NCBI GenBank assembly: GCA_903959715.1
Contig: CAJBXX010000084.1
Coordinates: 1 to 18,904 of the forward strand
Origin: an uncultured Alphaproteobacteria bacterium
Lineage (GTDB): Bacteria > Pseudomonadota > Alphaproteobacteria > Rickettsiales > UBA1997
Reading direction: 5' to 3'
DNA length: 18,904 bases
A program made the translations under genes and the position numbers. Under the pieces are notes generated by a model. The model worked only from the letters and a program-made list of their open reading frames with translations. It was not told the origin of the DNA and searched no databases. This document shows positions 1 to 7,236 of this stretch, in pieces (position 1 is the first letter of the stretch; every line of letters starts with the position of its first letter).

Positions 1-406
1 AATCTATCATGTTATCAGTGGTGCCAATCAATTTTTTGATTTGCCCGTTGGTAATTTCTGGATAATATTTTAAAAGATATGCTATGCCATCGGGTTTATC
101 TTGGCGACGAGCTATCGGAGTATATTTTGAACCCTTTTCGGTGCTTTTAGTTTCGCTTGAGGCGGTCTTGTTTAAAATTAAAGATTTCTCAGGATCGGCT
201 TCGCATCTTTTTATTTCTTCGCTTGTTAATTGGGTTGATAAAATTGGATTTTGTCCAATAATTCCGGAAGCAACATCGCCATCGGCAATGCCTTGAACTT
301 CTAGTTCGTGTAGACCGCAAAAGCGTGCGATTTGAGAGAATGTAAGTGAAGTATTTTCAACCAACCAAACCGCGGTTGCTTTTCGCATTAAAGGTAATTC
401 TTGCAT
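1..406 (-). CDS. trcR: TrcR/DUF1013-family cell cycle transcriptional regulator (partial, 3' end outside window)
   Basis: The minus-strand frame opens at ATG 406-404 and runs off the left edge after 135 codons without a stop. The protein starts MQELPLMRKATAVWLVEN, then has SQIARFCGLHELEVQGIADG, a charged EEIKRCEADPEK stretch, and RRQDKPDGIAYLLKYYPEIT followed by GQIKKLIGTT. This order is characteristic of the alphaproteobacterial DUF1013 family, which databases name cell cycle transcriptional regulator TrcR. The N-terminal part and the QIKKLIGTT part both look like helix-turn-helix segments, so the protein probably binds DNA; that role is family knowledge, not shown here. The gene is divergent from yaaA with 80 bp between the starts. 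No Shine-Dalgarno sequence precedes the ATG. A second in-frame ATG at codon 7 is possible but would drop conserved residues. The missing part is probably short. Confidence 0.88.
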   Translation of the reverse strand, partial: MQELPLMRKATAVWLVENTSLTFSQIARFCGLHELEVQGIADGDVASGIIGQNPILSTQLTSEEIKRCEADPEKSLILNKTASSETKSTEKGSKYTPIARRQDKPDGIAYLLKYYPEITNGQIKKLIGTTDNMID

Positions 407-437
407 GATTTTAAAAAATTAAAGCTTTAAAATTTAT

Positions 438-476
438 TTGTTCTAATATTAAAACTTTATTAAACTTTAAAAGCAA
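438..476. promoter_or_regulatory. Candidate divergent promoters between trcR and yaaA
   Basis: Toward yaaA, TTGTTC (438-443) is followed after 17 bp by TAAACT (461-466). Toward trcR, the minus strand reads TTGCTT (476-471), 17 bp, then TTTAAT (453-448). Neither is close to consensus in both boxes and the region is nearly all A/T, so chance matches are likely. A short perfect palindrome, TTAAAGCTTTAA (419-430), lies between this region and the trcR start and could be an operator or nothing. Confidence 0.3.
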
Positions 477-486
477 GTAAACTTAT

Positions 487-1233
487 ATGCTAATTGTTTT
501 ATCGCCAGCAAAATCTTTGGATTTTAGCACCGAATTTAACTGCCCAAACTCAACAAAGCCAAGGTTTGAAAGCGAAACTTCGCTTTTAATTGAAAACTTA
601 AAACAACTCGCCAGCGACGATTTGCAAAAATTAATGGCGATTAGTAAAAAACTCGGAGATTTAAATCATCAACGATTTCAAGATTTTAAAAATAATTTTG
701 AGCGTCAAGCAATTTTGGCGTTTGACGGCGATGTTTATGATGGAATTGACAAAGAAAAATATCGTGAAAAAGATTTTAATTTTGCACAAAAACATGTCGT
801 TATTTTGTCGGGTTTATATGGCTTGTTAAGACCTCTTGACCTAATAAAACCCCATCGTCTCGAAATGGGCACCGATTTTAAAAATATTAAATTTTTTATA
901 AAAAATTTATATGATTTTTGGGGTGAAAAAATTATTTCAGAAATTAACAAATATCCTGCAAAAATTATTGTAAATTTGGCATCGCAAGAATATTTTTTGG
1001 CAATAAATTCCAAAAAAATTAACAAAAAAATTATTGAAATTGTTTTTCAAGAAAAAAAAGATGGCACCATGAAAACAATTGGCATAAACTCCAAAAAGGC
1101 GAGGGGTTTGATGACGAATTTTGCAATTAAAAACAATATTATTGATCCGCAAAATTTGCAAAAATTTCACGAAGAAAATTATCGATTCAACCCATCTCTT
1201 TCTAGTGATGAAAAATGGTTTTTTACAAGATGA
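487..1233 (+). CDS. yaaA: Peroxide stress protein YaaA (DUF328/UPF0246)
   Basis: The 248-residue protein begins MLIVLSPAKSLDF, the signature start of the YaaA family, and keeps the family's central LSGLYGLLRPLDLIKPHRLEMG block. The C-terminal part has NLASQEYF and SKKARGLMTNFAIKN, also family hallmarks. Length matches the usual 245-260 residues. In E. coli, YaaA lowers free intracellular iron during hydrogen peroxide stress and so limits Fenton damage; the protein is cytoplasmic and binds DNA in vitro. That role is carried over from the family. No Shine-Dalgarno sequence is visible before the ATG. The stop codon overlaps the birA start in an ATGA arrangement (1230-1233), so the two genes are probably one transcript with coupled translation. 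A link between the two functions is not evident. Confidence 0.96.
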   Translation: MLIVLSPAKSLDFSTEFNCPNSTKPRFESETSLLIENLKQLASDDLQKLMAISKKLGDLNHQRFQDFKNNFERQAILAFDGDVYDGIDKEKYREKDFNFAQKHVVILSGLYGLLRPLDLIKPHRLEMGTDFKNIKFFIKNLYDFWGEKIISEINKYPAKIIVNLASQEYFLAINSKKINKKIIEIVFQEKKDGTMKTIGINSKKARGLMTNFAIKNNIIDPQNLQKFHEENYRFNPSLSSDEKWFFTR

Positions 1234-1988
1234 AAAATTCAACAAATTATCAATTTAAAAATTACATTATTCATCAATTTGATGAAGTTGAAAGCACGAA
1301 TTCTTTGGCTTTTTCATTGGCAGAAAATAACAAAATTTTTGCCAATGAAATAATTGTCGCAAATAGCCAAAATAAAGGGCGGGGCAGGCTTGATAGAAAA
1401 TGGCAATCGCCAAAGGGTAATTTGTATTTTTCATTAGTTTTGCAACCAAAAATTGTGGTCGAAAAAATTTCACAAATTTCATTTGTGGCGGTTTGCGCCT
1501 TGCAAATGGCGGTTGAAAAAGTTTTCAAGCAACAAAAAACTGTCGCAAAAATCCAAAATAAATGGCCAAATGATTTGTTAATCGAGCAAAAAAAAGTCGC
1601 AGGAATTTTGCTTGAAAGTAAAATATCTAATCAAAATTGCGAATTCATAATCTTGGGAATAGGCTTAAATATTAACTCCAATCCCTCACAAACGCTTTTT
1701 CCCTCAACGAATATTAAAAATTTTTCATGCGAAATTTCTGCGTCAAAAATGTTAGAATTTTTTTTAGAAGAATTTGAAAATATTTATGAAAATTGGATAA
1801 ATTTTGGCTTTGAAAATATCAGAAATTTGTGGCATAAAAATGCTTATAATTTAAATTCACAAATTCGAGTTAATCTTGGGGAATCATGGGTTGAAGGGCT
1901 CTTTCAAGAAATTGACGAAGATGGTAATATTGTGATAAAAAATCACAATAATGAAATAAAAAAAATTAGTTTTGGTGACATTTCTTGA
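1230..1988 (+). CDS. birA: Biotin--[acetyl-CoA-carboxylase] ligase (monofunctional BirA)
   Basis: The enzyme activates biotin with ATP and attaches it to the biotin carboxyl carrier protein of acetyl-CoA carboxylase. Visible motifs are ESTN near the N-terminus, the biotinyl-AMP loop GRGR (residues 50-53) with DRKWQSPKGNLYFS, KWPND (111-115), and KVAGILLES with GIGLNIN. The roughly 250-residue length and absence of an N-terminal winged helix make it a group I ligase that does not repress transcription. A start 15 bases upstream (1215) is in frame, but ATG 1230 overlaps the yaaA stop (ATGA) and places FDEVESTN at the normal distance, so I prefer it. The C-terminal SH3-like domain (from about residue 205, with NLGESWVEGLFQEIDEDGNIVI) is present. 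A weak 8-bp A/T hairpin (1991-2008) follows the stop. Confidence 0.95.
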   Translation: MKNSTNYQFKNYIIHQFDEVESTNSLAFSLAENNKIFANEIIVANSQNKGRGRLDRKWQSPKGNLYFSLVLQPKIVVEKISQISFVAVCALQMAVEKVFKQQKTVAKIQNKWPNDLLIEQKKVAGILLESKISNQNCEFIILGIGLNINSNPSQTLFPSTNIKNFSCEISASKMLEFFLEEFENIYENWINFGFENIRNLWHKNAYNLNSQIRVNLGESWVEGLFQEIDEDGNIVIKNHNNEIKKISFGDIS

Positions 1989-2008
1989 CAATAAATTTGA
2001 AAATTTAT

Positions 2009-2037
2009 TTGACTATTCGTTTGTGTTTGTTAAATAT
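2009..2037 (+). promoter_or_regulatory. Candidate promoter upstream of the 65-residue ORF
   Basis: TTGACT (2009-2014) is followed after 16-17 bp by TAAATAT (2031-2037). The -35 box is good and the -10 box poor. If real it gives a leader of about 35 nt before the ATG at 2080 and would let the small ORF be transcribed separately from yaaA-birA. Confidence 0.35.
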
Positions 2038-2079
2038 TGTTTATGAACAAATAAATTATTATCGAAATTTTTTTCATTT

Positions 2080-2277
2080 ATGTTACCAAATAAAATTCAA
2101 AACCCAATTGAAGAGTCGAAGAAGCTATCCCAAGAAGTTATCGAAATTTTAAATATTCTCGATAATATTGAAAACCACACTGCGGAGCTTAGAAAAAAAA
2201 TTGTTGGAGAAATTTCTGGTCAACAAAAAATAAATAATGTACATCTTGACCTAGATAAAGTTGAATCAAATGATTAG
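2080..2277 (+). CDS. Small hypothetical protein, helical, unrecognised
   Basis: I do not recognise this 65-residue protein. It starts MLPNKIQNPIEESKKLSQEV and its first two thirds are a run of charged and aliphatic residues (EVIEILNILDNIENHTAELRK) with heptad-like spacing, so a short coiled coil or helical hairpin is likely. The last third, ending DLDKVESND, is polar and acidic. There is no signal peptide, membrane segment or cysteine. It follows birA by 91 bp on the same strand and faces rsmD tail to tail. It has no Shine-Dalgarno sequence, but neither do most genes here. Conventional codon choice, a possible own promoter and a following hairpin argue for a real gene; small size and lack of a known family argue for caution. 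Confidence 0.5.
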   Translation: MLPNKIQNPIEESKKLSQEVIEILNILDNIENHTAELRKKIVGEISGQQKINNVHLDLDKVESND

Positions 2278-2306
2278 TTTTTTAAAATTTTAATTAAAAA
2301 AACTAA
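2274..2306. terminator. Weak AT-rich hairpin between convergent ORFs
   Basis: TTAGTTTTTT (2274-2283) pairs with AAAAAACTAA (2297-2306), and TTAAAATTTTAA lies between the arms. The left arm includes the stop codon of the 65-residue ORF. T-runs on both strands would allow two-way termination, but only one G:C pair is present, so efficiency is doubtful. Confidence 0.4.
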
Positions 2307-2337
2307 ACTGATTTTGAAGAAAAATCTGTTAAAAAAA

Positions 2338-2931
2338 TCATAAATCAAATTTCAAAAAATTTAATTTATAAAATCCAAAAAGACTTATTCCATAAATTCT
2401 CTCATCAACAATTTTCAAATTTTTCTTAAAAAAATCTGCAAAATTTTGAAATTTTTTTGCTTCAAATTCAACAATAAGAAGAGTTTCAGGGTTTATAATT
2501 TTTTTTTGCAAAAGATTTTCAACGATTTCTTGATAATCTTCTTCATAAGGTGGATCAAGAAAAATAACATCGAAATTCTCATTTAAATAATCTAAATTTT
2601 TAACATTTTTTGCTAAAATTTTGGTTTGATTTTCAACTTTTAAAAGCTCAATATTTTTTTGTAAAATATCCAAATGAAATCGATTATTTTCTACAAAAAA
2701 AACTTTTTTCGCACCGCGAGAAATTGCTTCCAAGCCTACGGCACCAGTGCCACAACATAAATCTAAAAAATTACAATCAATCAAAGAAAAATTTAAATCT
2801 TTTAAAAATTTTGCTGATTGTAAAATATTAAAAAGTGCTTCGCGATTTTTATCGGTGGTGGGTCGCAAAGTTTTTAATTTATCGCAATTTGTTAATTTTC
2901 GACCGCGAAATTTTCCAGCAACTATACGCAT
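2338..2931 (-). CDS. rsmD: 16S rRNA (guanine(966)-N(2))-methyltransferase RsmD
   Basis: RsmD methylates N2 of G966 in 16S rRNA using S-adenosylmethionine, acting on assembled small subunits. The 197-residue protein begins MRIVAGKFRGRKL and has LRPTTDKNREALFNIL, both diagnostic of the family. The SAM-binding motif I is LDLCCGTGAVGLEAISRGA followed by an acidic residue after the second strand (FFVEN). The catalytic motif IV is DPPY at residues 126-129. Length is normal. The start lies 3 bp after the pheA stop on the same strand, so the two genes are almost certainly co-transcribed, although the functions are unrelated. No Shine-Dalgarno sequence precedes the ATG; translation may be coupled to pheA. 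Confidence 0.95.
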   Translation of the reverse strand: MRIVAGKFRGRKLTNCDKLKTLRPTTDKNREALFNILQSAKFLKDLNFSLIDCNFLDLCCGTGAVGLEAISRGAKKVFFVENNRFHLDILQKNIELLKVENQTKILAKNVKNLDYLNENFDVIFLDPPYEEDYQEIVENLLQKKIINPETLLIVEFEAKKFQNFADFFKKNLKIVDERIYGISLFGFYKLNFLKFDL

Positions 2932-2934
2932 TTT

Positions 2935-3804
2935 TTAAAGAAAACGAGCTTTATCGGCATAATAAACGCCAAGCAATTTTACATTTTTTGAAAAAAATCC
3001 CAACTCTTCCAAGCCAAGAGCGACATTTCTTTCCGATGGATGACCTTCGATTGAAATAAAAAATTTAGCCTGTTTTGAAGCTCCGCTTGGAATATAACTT
3101 TCAAGTTTTACCAAGCTTACACCGTTGGTGGCAAACCCTCCGAGCGCCTTATATAAGGCTCCCGGAATGTTGCGAATGGTGAATAAAAGTGCGGTAATTA
3201 CTTTGTCATTTTTCGAATCGACTTCGCATTGATGTTTAGAAATTACAATGAAAATCGTGATATTATCATTGCCCGAATCTTGCATATTTTCTTTGATAAT
3301 TTCTAAATCAAATAAATCGCTTGCCAATTTTGAACAAAGTGCCCCTTTGCTTTTATCGCCTAGAGTGGCAATTCTCTCAGCCGCTTTTGCCGTATTAGAA
3401 AATTCAGTGATTTTTACTCCTAATTGGCGTAAATTTTCTTGTGATTGCATTAAGGCTTGCGGGTGAGATAAGACTTCTTTTATGTCTTCAAGCTTTGTGC
3501 CCCTTATTGCTACAAGATTATGAGTGATGGGAAAAAAATGCTCGGCAACGATTGAAACTTCGTGTTTTTGTAATAAATCGTGAATTTCGGCAACGCGTCC
3601 GGCATAAGAATTCTCTAGGGGAATCATGCCATATTCGGCTTCATTATTTTCAACCGCTAAAAAAACATCGTAAAAACTATCGTAAGCTTTCGCTGACATT
3701 TCGGGATAAAATTTGAGGCAAGCCAAATTTGAATTTGCACCATTGGCACCTTGAAAGGCAATGATTTTGCCGTTATTTTCTTTTGTATTTTTTGGCGAAT
3801 TCAT
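2935..3804 (-). CDS. pheA: Prephenate dehydratase with C-terminal ACT domain
   Basis: The protein converts prephenate to phenylpyruvate in phenylalanine synthesis. The catalytic domain (about residues 13-190) has IAFQGANGANSNLACLKFYP, MIPLENSYAGRVAEIHDLL, SHPQAL and the block DNITIFIVI. The ACT domain (about 200-285) has the alphaproteobacterial form of the phenylalanine-binding motif, KLESYIPSG, and ends in SIEGHPSERNVALGLEEL, implying feedback inhibition by phenylalanine. There is no chorismate mutase domain, so mutase must be encoded elsewhere. One oddity is the usually invariant Thr-Arg-Phe motif, which reads Thr183-Ile184-Phe185. The remaining catalytic positions look intact, so I still call it functional. 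It is the first gene of a pheA-rsmD pair and is divergent from DAHP synthase, the entry enzyme of the same pathway. Confidence 0.93.
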   Translation of the reverse strand: MNSPKNTKENNGKIIAFQGANGANSNLACLKFYPEMSAKAYDSFYDVFLAVENNEAEYGMIPLENSYAGRVAEIHDLLQKHEVSIVAEHFFPITHNLVAIRGTKLEDIKEVLSHPQALMQSQENLRQLGVKITEFSNTAKAAERIATLGDKSKGALCSKLASDLFDLEIIKENMQDSGNDNITIFIVISKHQCEVDSKNDKVITALLFTIRNIPGALYKALGGFATNGVSLVKLESYIPSGASKQAKFFISIEGHPSERNVALGLEELGFFSKNVKLLGVYYADKARFL

Positions 3805-3852
3805 ATTTTTTAATTTTGATATTTTAAAAATATTTTATGATATTTATTTTTG

Positions 3853-3880
3853 ATTTTACAACTAAAAATTAAATTGACAA
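3853..3880 (-). promoter_or_regulatory. Candidate pheA promoter
   Basis: On the minus strand TTGTCA (3880-3875) is followed after 16 bp by TAAAAT (3858-3853). The -35 box overlaps that of the opposing DAHP synthase promoter (3874-3879), so polymerase binding at the two would be mutually exclusive. The distance to the pheA ATG is about 50 bp. Confidence 0.4.
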
Positions 3881-3902
3881 AGGCAAATAAGGCGTTGATA
3901 AT
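3874..3902 (+). promoter_or_regulatory. Promoter of the DAHP synthase-era-ubiG operon
   Basis: A consensus -35 box TTGACA (3874-3879), a 17-bp spacer and GATAAT (3897-3902, one mismatch) form a strong sigma-70-type promoter. The predicted start near 3909 gives a leader of only about 23 nt, with no Shine-Dalgarno sequence and no room for a leader-peptide attenuator. Confidence 0.65.
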
Positions 3903-3931
3903 ATTGATTACAAATATTAATTAATTGTAAA

Positions 3932-5311
3932 ATGACAAACACTTTTAACGCCAACTCGCAATTAAATTGGCAATTAGATTCATGGCGTAAATTGCCAATT
4001 AAGCAACAGCCACAATACTCTAGCGATCTAGATCTTGCAAAAGCTGAGGCACAACTCGCTAATTTTCCACCGCTAGTTTCGATTGATGAAATTGAAAAAT
4101 TGAAAAATGAATTGGGGGCGGTTTCGCGAGGCGAAGCCTTCTTGTTGCAAGGCGGAGACTGTGCTGAAAGTTTCATAGAATTTTCGCATAATAATTTAAA
4201 AAATTATTTTCGCACCATCATGCAAATGACAATTGCTTTGATGTATGGCTTAAAAAAGCCCGTAGTCAAGGTTGGACGCATTGCTGGTCAATATGCTAAA
4301 CCGCGTTCGCAAGGTGATGAAACTATCGGCGACACTACTCTTCCAGCTTATCGTGGCGATATTGTGAATGGCATTGAATTTGAAAATAATTCTCGCCAAG
4401 CCAATCCGCAACGCTTAATTGATGCTTATTTTTATTCATCAGCATCGCTTAATTTCTTACGCTCTCTTGCTCTTGGTGGCTATGGCAATCTCGATAAAGT
4501 CAACAAATGGAATGAAGAATTTTCTCATAATCTAAATAGTAGAAAACACAGCGAAGAAGTAACCTCTAAGATCAACGACATTTTGTCTTTCATGAAATCT
4601 TGCGGAATTGATTACAAATCAATGCCACAATTTACTACTGCAAGTTTTTATACCTCTCACGAAGCCTTGCTATTGAACTACGAACAGGCTTTTACTCGTT
4701 TTAGCAAAGATCATCAAAAATTTTATGATTTAAGCGCTCATTTATTATGGATCGGCGACCGCACACGAACCATTGGCGAAGCCCATGTCGAATTTATGCG
4801 AGGCATTGCCAATCCGATTGCTTTTAAAGTCGGACCATCTCTTAACGAAAATGATTTATTAAAACTTCTCGATATTTTAAATCCAAACAATGAAGAGGGG
4901 CGGATTACTTTAATTTCAAGAATGGGCAAAGATCAAATTCATAAAATTTTACCGAATTTAGTGAGGGCGGTTAAGAATAATGGTAATAAAGTTATTTGGG
5001 CTTGCGACCCAATGCATGGCAATACTATCAAATCTTCGAACGGTTTTAAAACTCGTAAATTTGAAGATATTTTAAGTGAAGTAAAAAGTTTTTTTCAAAT
5101 TCATCACGAAATTGGATCGATTGCCGGCGGAGTGCATTTTGAGCTCACCGGGCAAGATGTCACCGAGTGCCTCGGAGGCAATCAACAAATTTCTGAACTA
5201 AATTTAAGTGATCGCTATCACACTCATTGTGATCCGCGCTTAAACTCATCGCAAAGTATTGAAATGGCTTTTACCATTGCTCACGAATTAGCTAATTCAA
5301 TTCAAAAATAA
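3932..5311 (+). CDS. aroG: Class II 3-deoxy-D-arabino-heptulosonate 7-phosphate synthase
   Basis: This enzyme condenses phosphoenolpyruvate and erythrose 4-phosphate, the first step of the shikimate pathway. The 459-residue protein is of the plant/mycobacterial class II type, not the E. coli type. It has LQGGDCAESF, KVGRIAGQYAKPRS, LPAYRGDIVNG, SHEALLLNYEQ, GDRTRTIGEAHVEFMRGI and KVGPS. The four expected metal ligands are visible: Cys77, His362 (DPMHGN), Glu404 (HFELTGQ) and Asp434 (THCDPRLN). Length is usual for the class. Regulation cannot be judged from the catalytic motifs alone. The gene begins an operon: its TAA stop directly abuts the era ATG, and ubiG follows. pheA is divergent upstream. 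The symbol follows the mycobacterial class II gene; other names are used for this class. Confidence 0.95.
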   Translation: MTNTFNANSQLNWQLDSWRKLPIKQQPQYSSDLDLAKAEAQLANFPPLVSIDEIEKLKNELGAVSRGEAFLLQGGDCAESFIEFSHNNLKNYFRTIMQMTIALMYGLKKPVVKVGRIAGQYAKPRSQGDETIGDTTLPAYRGDIVNGIEFENNSRQANPQRLIDAYFYSSASLNFLRSLALGGYGNLDKVNKWNEEFSHNLNSRKHSEEVTSKINDILSFMKSCGIDYKSMPQFTTASFYTSHEALLLNYEQAFTRFSKDHQKFYDLSAHLLWIGDRTRTIGEAHVEFMRGIANPIAFKVGPSLNENDLLKLLDILNPNNEEGRITLISRMGKDQIHKILPNLVRAVKNNGNKVIWACDPMHGNTIKSSNGFKTRKFEDILSEVKSFFQIHHEIGSIAGGVHFELTGQDVTECLGGNQQISELNLSDRYHTHCDPRLNSSQSIEMAFTIAHELANSIQK

Positions 5312-6253
5312 ATGATTGACGAAAATTTAAAAAAACACGGAATAATCGCCATAGTCGGAGCTCCGAACGCTGGAAAATCAACGCTAACCAACGCTATTTT
5401 GGGGCAGAAATTATCAATTGTATCGCCAAAAGTTCAAACTACGCGCAACTCGATTCGAGCCATTGCAATTGAAGGTGAAACGCAAATTATTTTAATCGAT
5501 ACGCCCGGAATTTTTATTCCACGCGACGACAAAATATTAGAAAGAGTTATCGTCAAATCAGCTTGGCAAGCTCTTCGCGAGGCTGATCAAATTTGTTTCG
5601 TAATTGATGCCGAAAGCGGTGCTAATCAAGAAAATTTACGCATCCTAAATGATTTAAAAAAAGAAGATTTACCAATCACAATTGTTGTAAATAAAATTGA
5701 TTTGGTGAAAAAATCAAAAATGCTCGAAACCTTCGCAATTCTCTCTAATCTTGGCTTCATCGACATTATTCCAATTTCTGCTTTACAAAATGAGGGCGTT
5801 GAAAAACTCAAAAAATTCTTGTGTGAAAAATGTCAAAATCCAACTTGGATTTATGACGAAGATCAGATCACCGACGCACCAATGCGTTTTATTGCGAGTG
5901 AAATTACGCGGGAAAAATTATTTTTAAATCTTCATAAGGAATTACCATATTCAATCGCCGTTAAAACCGACAATTATGAAATTTTAAATAATGGCGAAAT
6001 TAAAATTCATCAAACAATTTTGGTGTTAAAAGATAGTCAAAAATCAATAATTGTTGGCAAAAAAGGCGAGATGATTAAAAAGCTCGGACAAGATTCGAGG
6101 CTTGATATTGCTGAAATCGCCGGCACAAAAGTTCATTTATTTTTATTTGTTAAAGTTAAACAAGATTGGATGCGTAACATCGAAAATTTTGAAAAAATTG
6201 ATATCGAAAAATTGCCAAATAGTAACTCTAATAGTAAACCAAAGAAAAAATAA
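5312..6253 (+). CDS. era: GTPase Era
   Basis: Era is an essential GTPase that binds near the 3' end of 16S rRNA and helps small-subunit maturation. The 313-residue protein has an N-terminal G domain with G1 GAPNAGKS (16-23), the QTTRNSIRAI switch region, G3 DTPG (63-66), G4 NKID (127-130) and G5 SAL. A type II KH RNA-binding domain follows, marked by SIIVGKKGEMIKKLG and TKVHLFLFVKVKQDW. A lysine-, asparagine- and serine-rich tail adds slightly to the normal length of about 300. The start codon follows the DAHP synthase stop without a gap, and ubiG begins 2 bp after its stop, so the three genes should be one transcript. There is no Shine-Dalgarno sequence; translation probably relies on coupling. 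Confidence 0.97.
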   Translation: MIDENLKKHGIIAIVGAPNAGKSTLTNAILGQKLSIVSPKVQTTRNSIRAIAIEGETQIILIDTPGIFIPRDDKILERVIVKSAWQALREADQICFVIDAESGANQENLRILNDLKKEDLPITIVVNKIDLVKKSKMLETFAILSNLGFIDIIPISALQNEGVEKLKKFLCEKCQNPTWIYDEDQITDAPMRFIASEITREKLFLNLHKELPYSIAVKTDNYEILNNGEIKIHQTILVLKDSQKSIIVGKKGEMIKKLGQDSRLDIAEIAGTKVHLFLFVKVKQDWMRNIENFEKIDIEKLPNSNSNSKPKKK

Positions 6254-6255
6254 TT

Positions 6256-7002
6256 ATGACCACGATTGACGAAAATGAAGTTGAAAAATTTTCAAAAATT
6301 GCCGATGAATGGTGGAATGAGAATGGCAAATTCAAACCTTTGCATAAATTTAATCCGATTCGTTTAAATTTTTTTAAACAAGAAATTTGTAAATTTTTTT
6401 CGCGTGACGAAAAATTATTAACCCCTTTTGATGGTCTGCAAATCCTTGATATTGGCTGTGGCGGAGGCTTGGTTGCTGAACCAATTTCACGACTTGGAGC
6501 AAATTTGATTGCCATCGATGCCTCACAAAAAAATATTAATGTTGCGCAAATTCACGCCGAAAAATCAGGTTTAAAAATCGATTATAAATGCACAACTGCT
6601 GAAGAATTGGCAACGCAAAATCAACAATTTGATGTGGTTTTGGCTCTAGAAATCATTGAACATGTGGCGGATGTAGAAAAATTTATTCAAGCCTGCTCAC
6701 AACTTGTAAAACCTAATGGTTTGCTTTTCATCGCCACCTTAAATCGCACCGCCAAATCATTATTAATGGCAAAATTTGGTGTTGAATATATTTTGCGGTG
6801 GTTGCCAATCGGAACCCACGATTGGCGTAAGTTCTTGAAGCCTTCGGAAATTGAAAATATTGCCAAAAATCAACAACTTCAGCTCAAAAAAATCCAAGGA
6901 TTTTCTTATAATTTAATCAAAGATCAATGGTCTTTTAGCGAAGATATATCGATTAATTATTGTTTAATTTTCACAAAAACTTGCACCAAATCTAATATTT
7001 AA
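6256..7002 (+). CDS. ubiG: Ubiquinone biosynthesis O-methyltransferase UbiG
   Basis: UbiG carries out both SAM-dependent O-methylations of ubiquinone synthesis at the inner membrane. The 248-residue protein starts with the family's EVEKFSKIADEWWNENGKF and PLHKFNPIRL segments. It contains the SAM site DIGCGGG (residues 65-71), the acidic loop IDASQKNI, the LALEIIEHVADVEKF helix, and the hallmark ATLNRTAKSLLMAK. WLPIGTHDWRKFLKPSE near the C-terminus is also typical and distinguishes it from generic methyltransferases. It is the last gene of the DAHP synthase-era-ubiG operon. Its presence implies aerobic respiration with ubiquinone. The coding region is followed by an AT-only hairpin (7017-7041) and then by the strong terminator at 7174-7211. 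Confidence 0.95.
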   Translation: MTTIDENEVEKFSKIADEWWNENGKFKPLHKFNPIRLNFFKQEICKFFSRDEKLLTPFDGLQILDIGCGGGLVAEPISRLGANLIAIDASQKNINVAQIHAEKSGLKIDYKCTTAEELATQNQQFDVVLALEIIEHVADVEKFIQACSQLVKPNGLLFIATLNRTAKSLLMAKFGVEYILRWLPIGTHDWRKFLKPSEIENIAKNQQLQLKKIQGFSYNLIKDQWSFSEDISINYCLIFTKTCTKSNI

Positions 7003-7016
7003 ATCAAATTATAACA

Positions 7017-7041
7017 AAATATTTTTGAGATAAAAATATTT
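7017..7041. repeat. AT-only inverted repeat downstream of ubiG
   Basis: AAATATTTTT (7017-7026) and AAAAATATTT (7032-7041) form a perfect 10-bp stem around the loop GAGAT. No T-run follows on the plus strand, so it is not a standard terminator. It may protect the 3' end of the ubiG mRNA or be a chance product of composition. The rest of the 7042-7173 interval holds no ORF or RNA gene that I recognise. Confidence 0.45.
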
Positions 7042-7173
7042 AAAAAACGAAGGCTTTGTGCATATATGGCTGAGGGTTTTTGAAGATTTTTAATAAAAAT
7101 AGGAAGTTAAAATTTGATTAATTTAAAGAAGTTTTTAAAAGCGGGATTTTGTTATTTATTTAAATTTTAAACT

Positions 7174-7211
7174 AAAAAAGAGGCTTAAATTTCTTTAAGC
7201 CTCTTTTTTTT
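7174..7211. terminator. Bidirectional Rho-independent terminator (ubiG / Bax inhibitor gene)
   Basis: AAAAAAGAGGCTTAAA (7174-7189) pairs perfectly with TTTAAGCCTCTTTTTT (7194-7209) across the 4-nt loop TTTC, and more T follows. The GAGGC core plus A/T flanks gives a T-run on both strands, so it can end ubiG transcription from the left and the Bax-inhibitor gene from the right. Confidence 0.92.
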
Positions 7212-7236
7212 AAAAACCGTTGAAGTTTTTTATTAA

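Noticed and set aside
84..296. 70-codon plus-strand ORF
   Set aside because: It is antisense to trcR, whose protein has clear family motifs. The ORF has no recognisable sequence.
1215..1229. Upstream ATG for birA
   Set aside because: It would overlap yaaA by 19 bases. The ATG at 1230 forms a typical ATGA overlap.
937..1245. 102-codon minus-strand ORF
   Set aside because: It is antisense to yaaA and Phe/Asn-rich by composition, with no family signature.
1991..2008. Hairpin after birA as a terminator
   Set aside because: The arms ATAAATTT and AAATTTAT contain no G:C pair and no T-run follows, so termination is unlikely.
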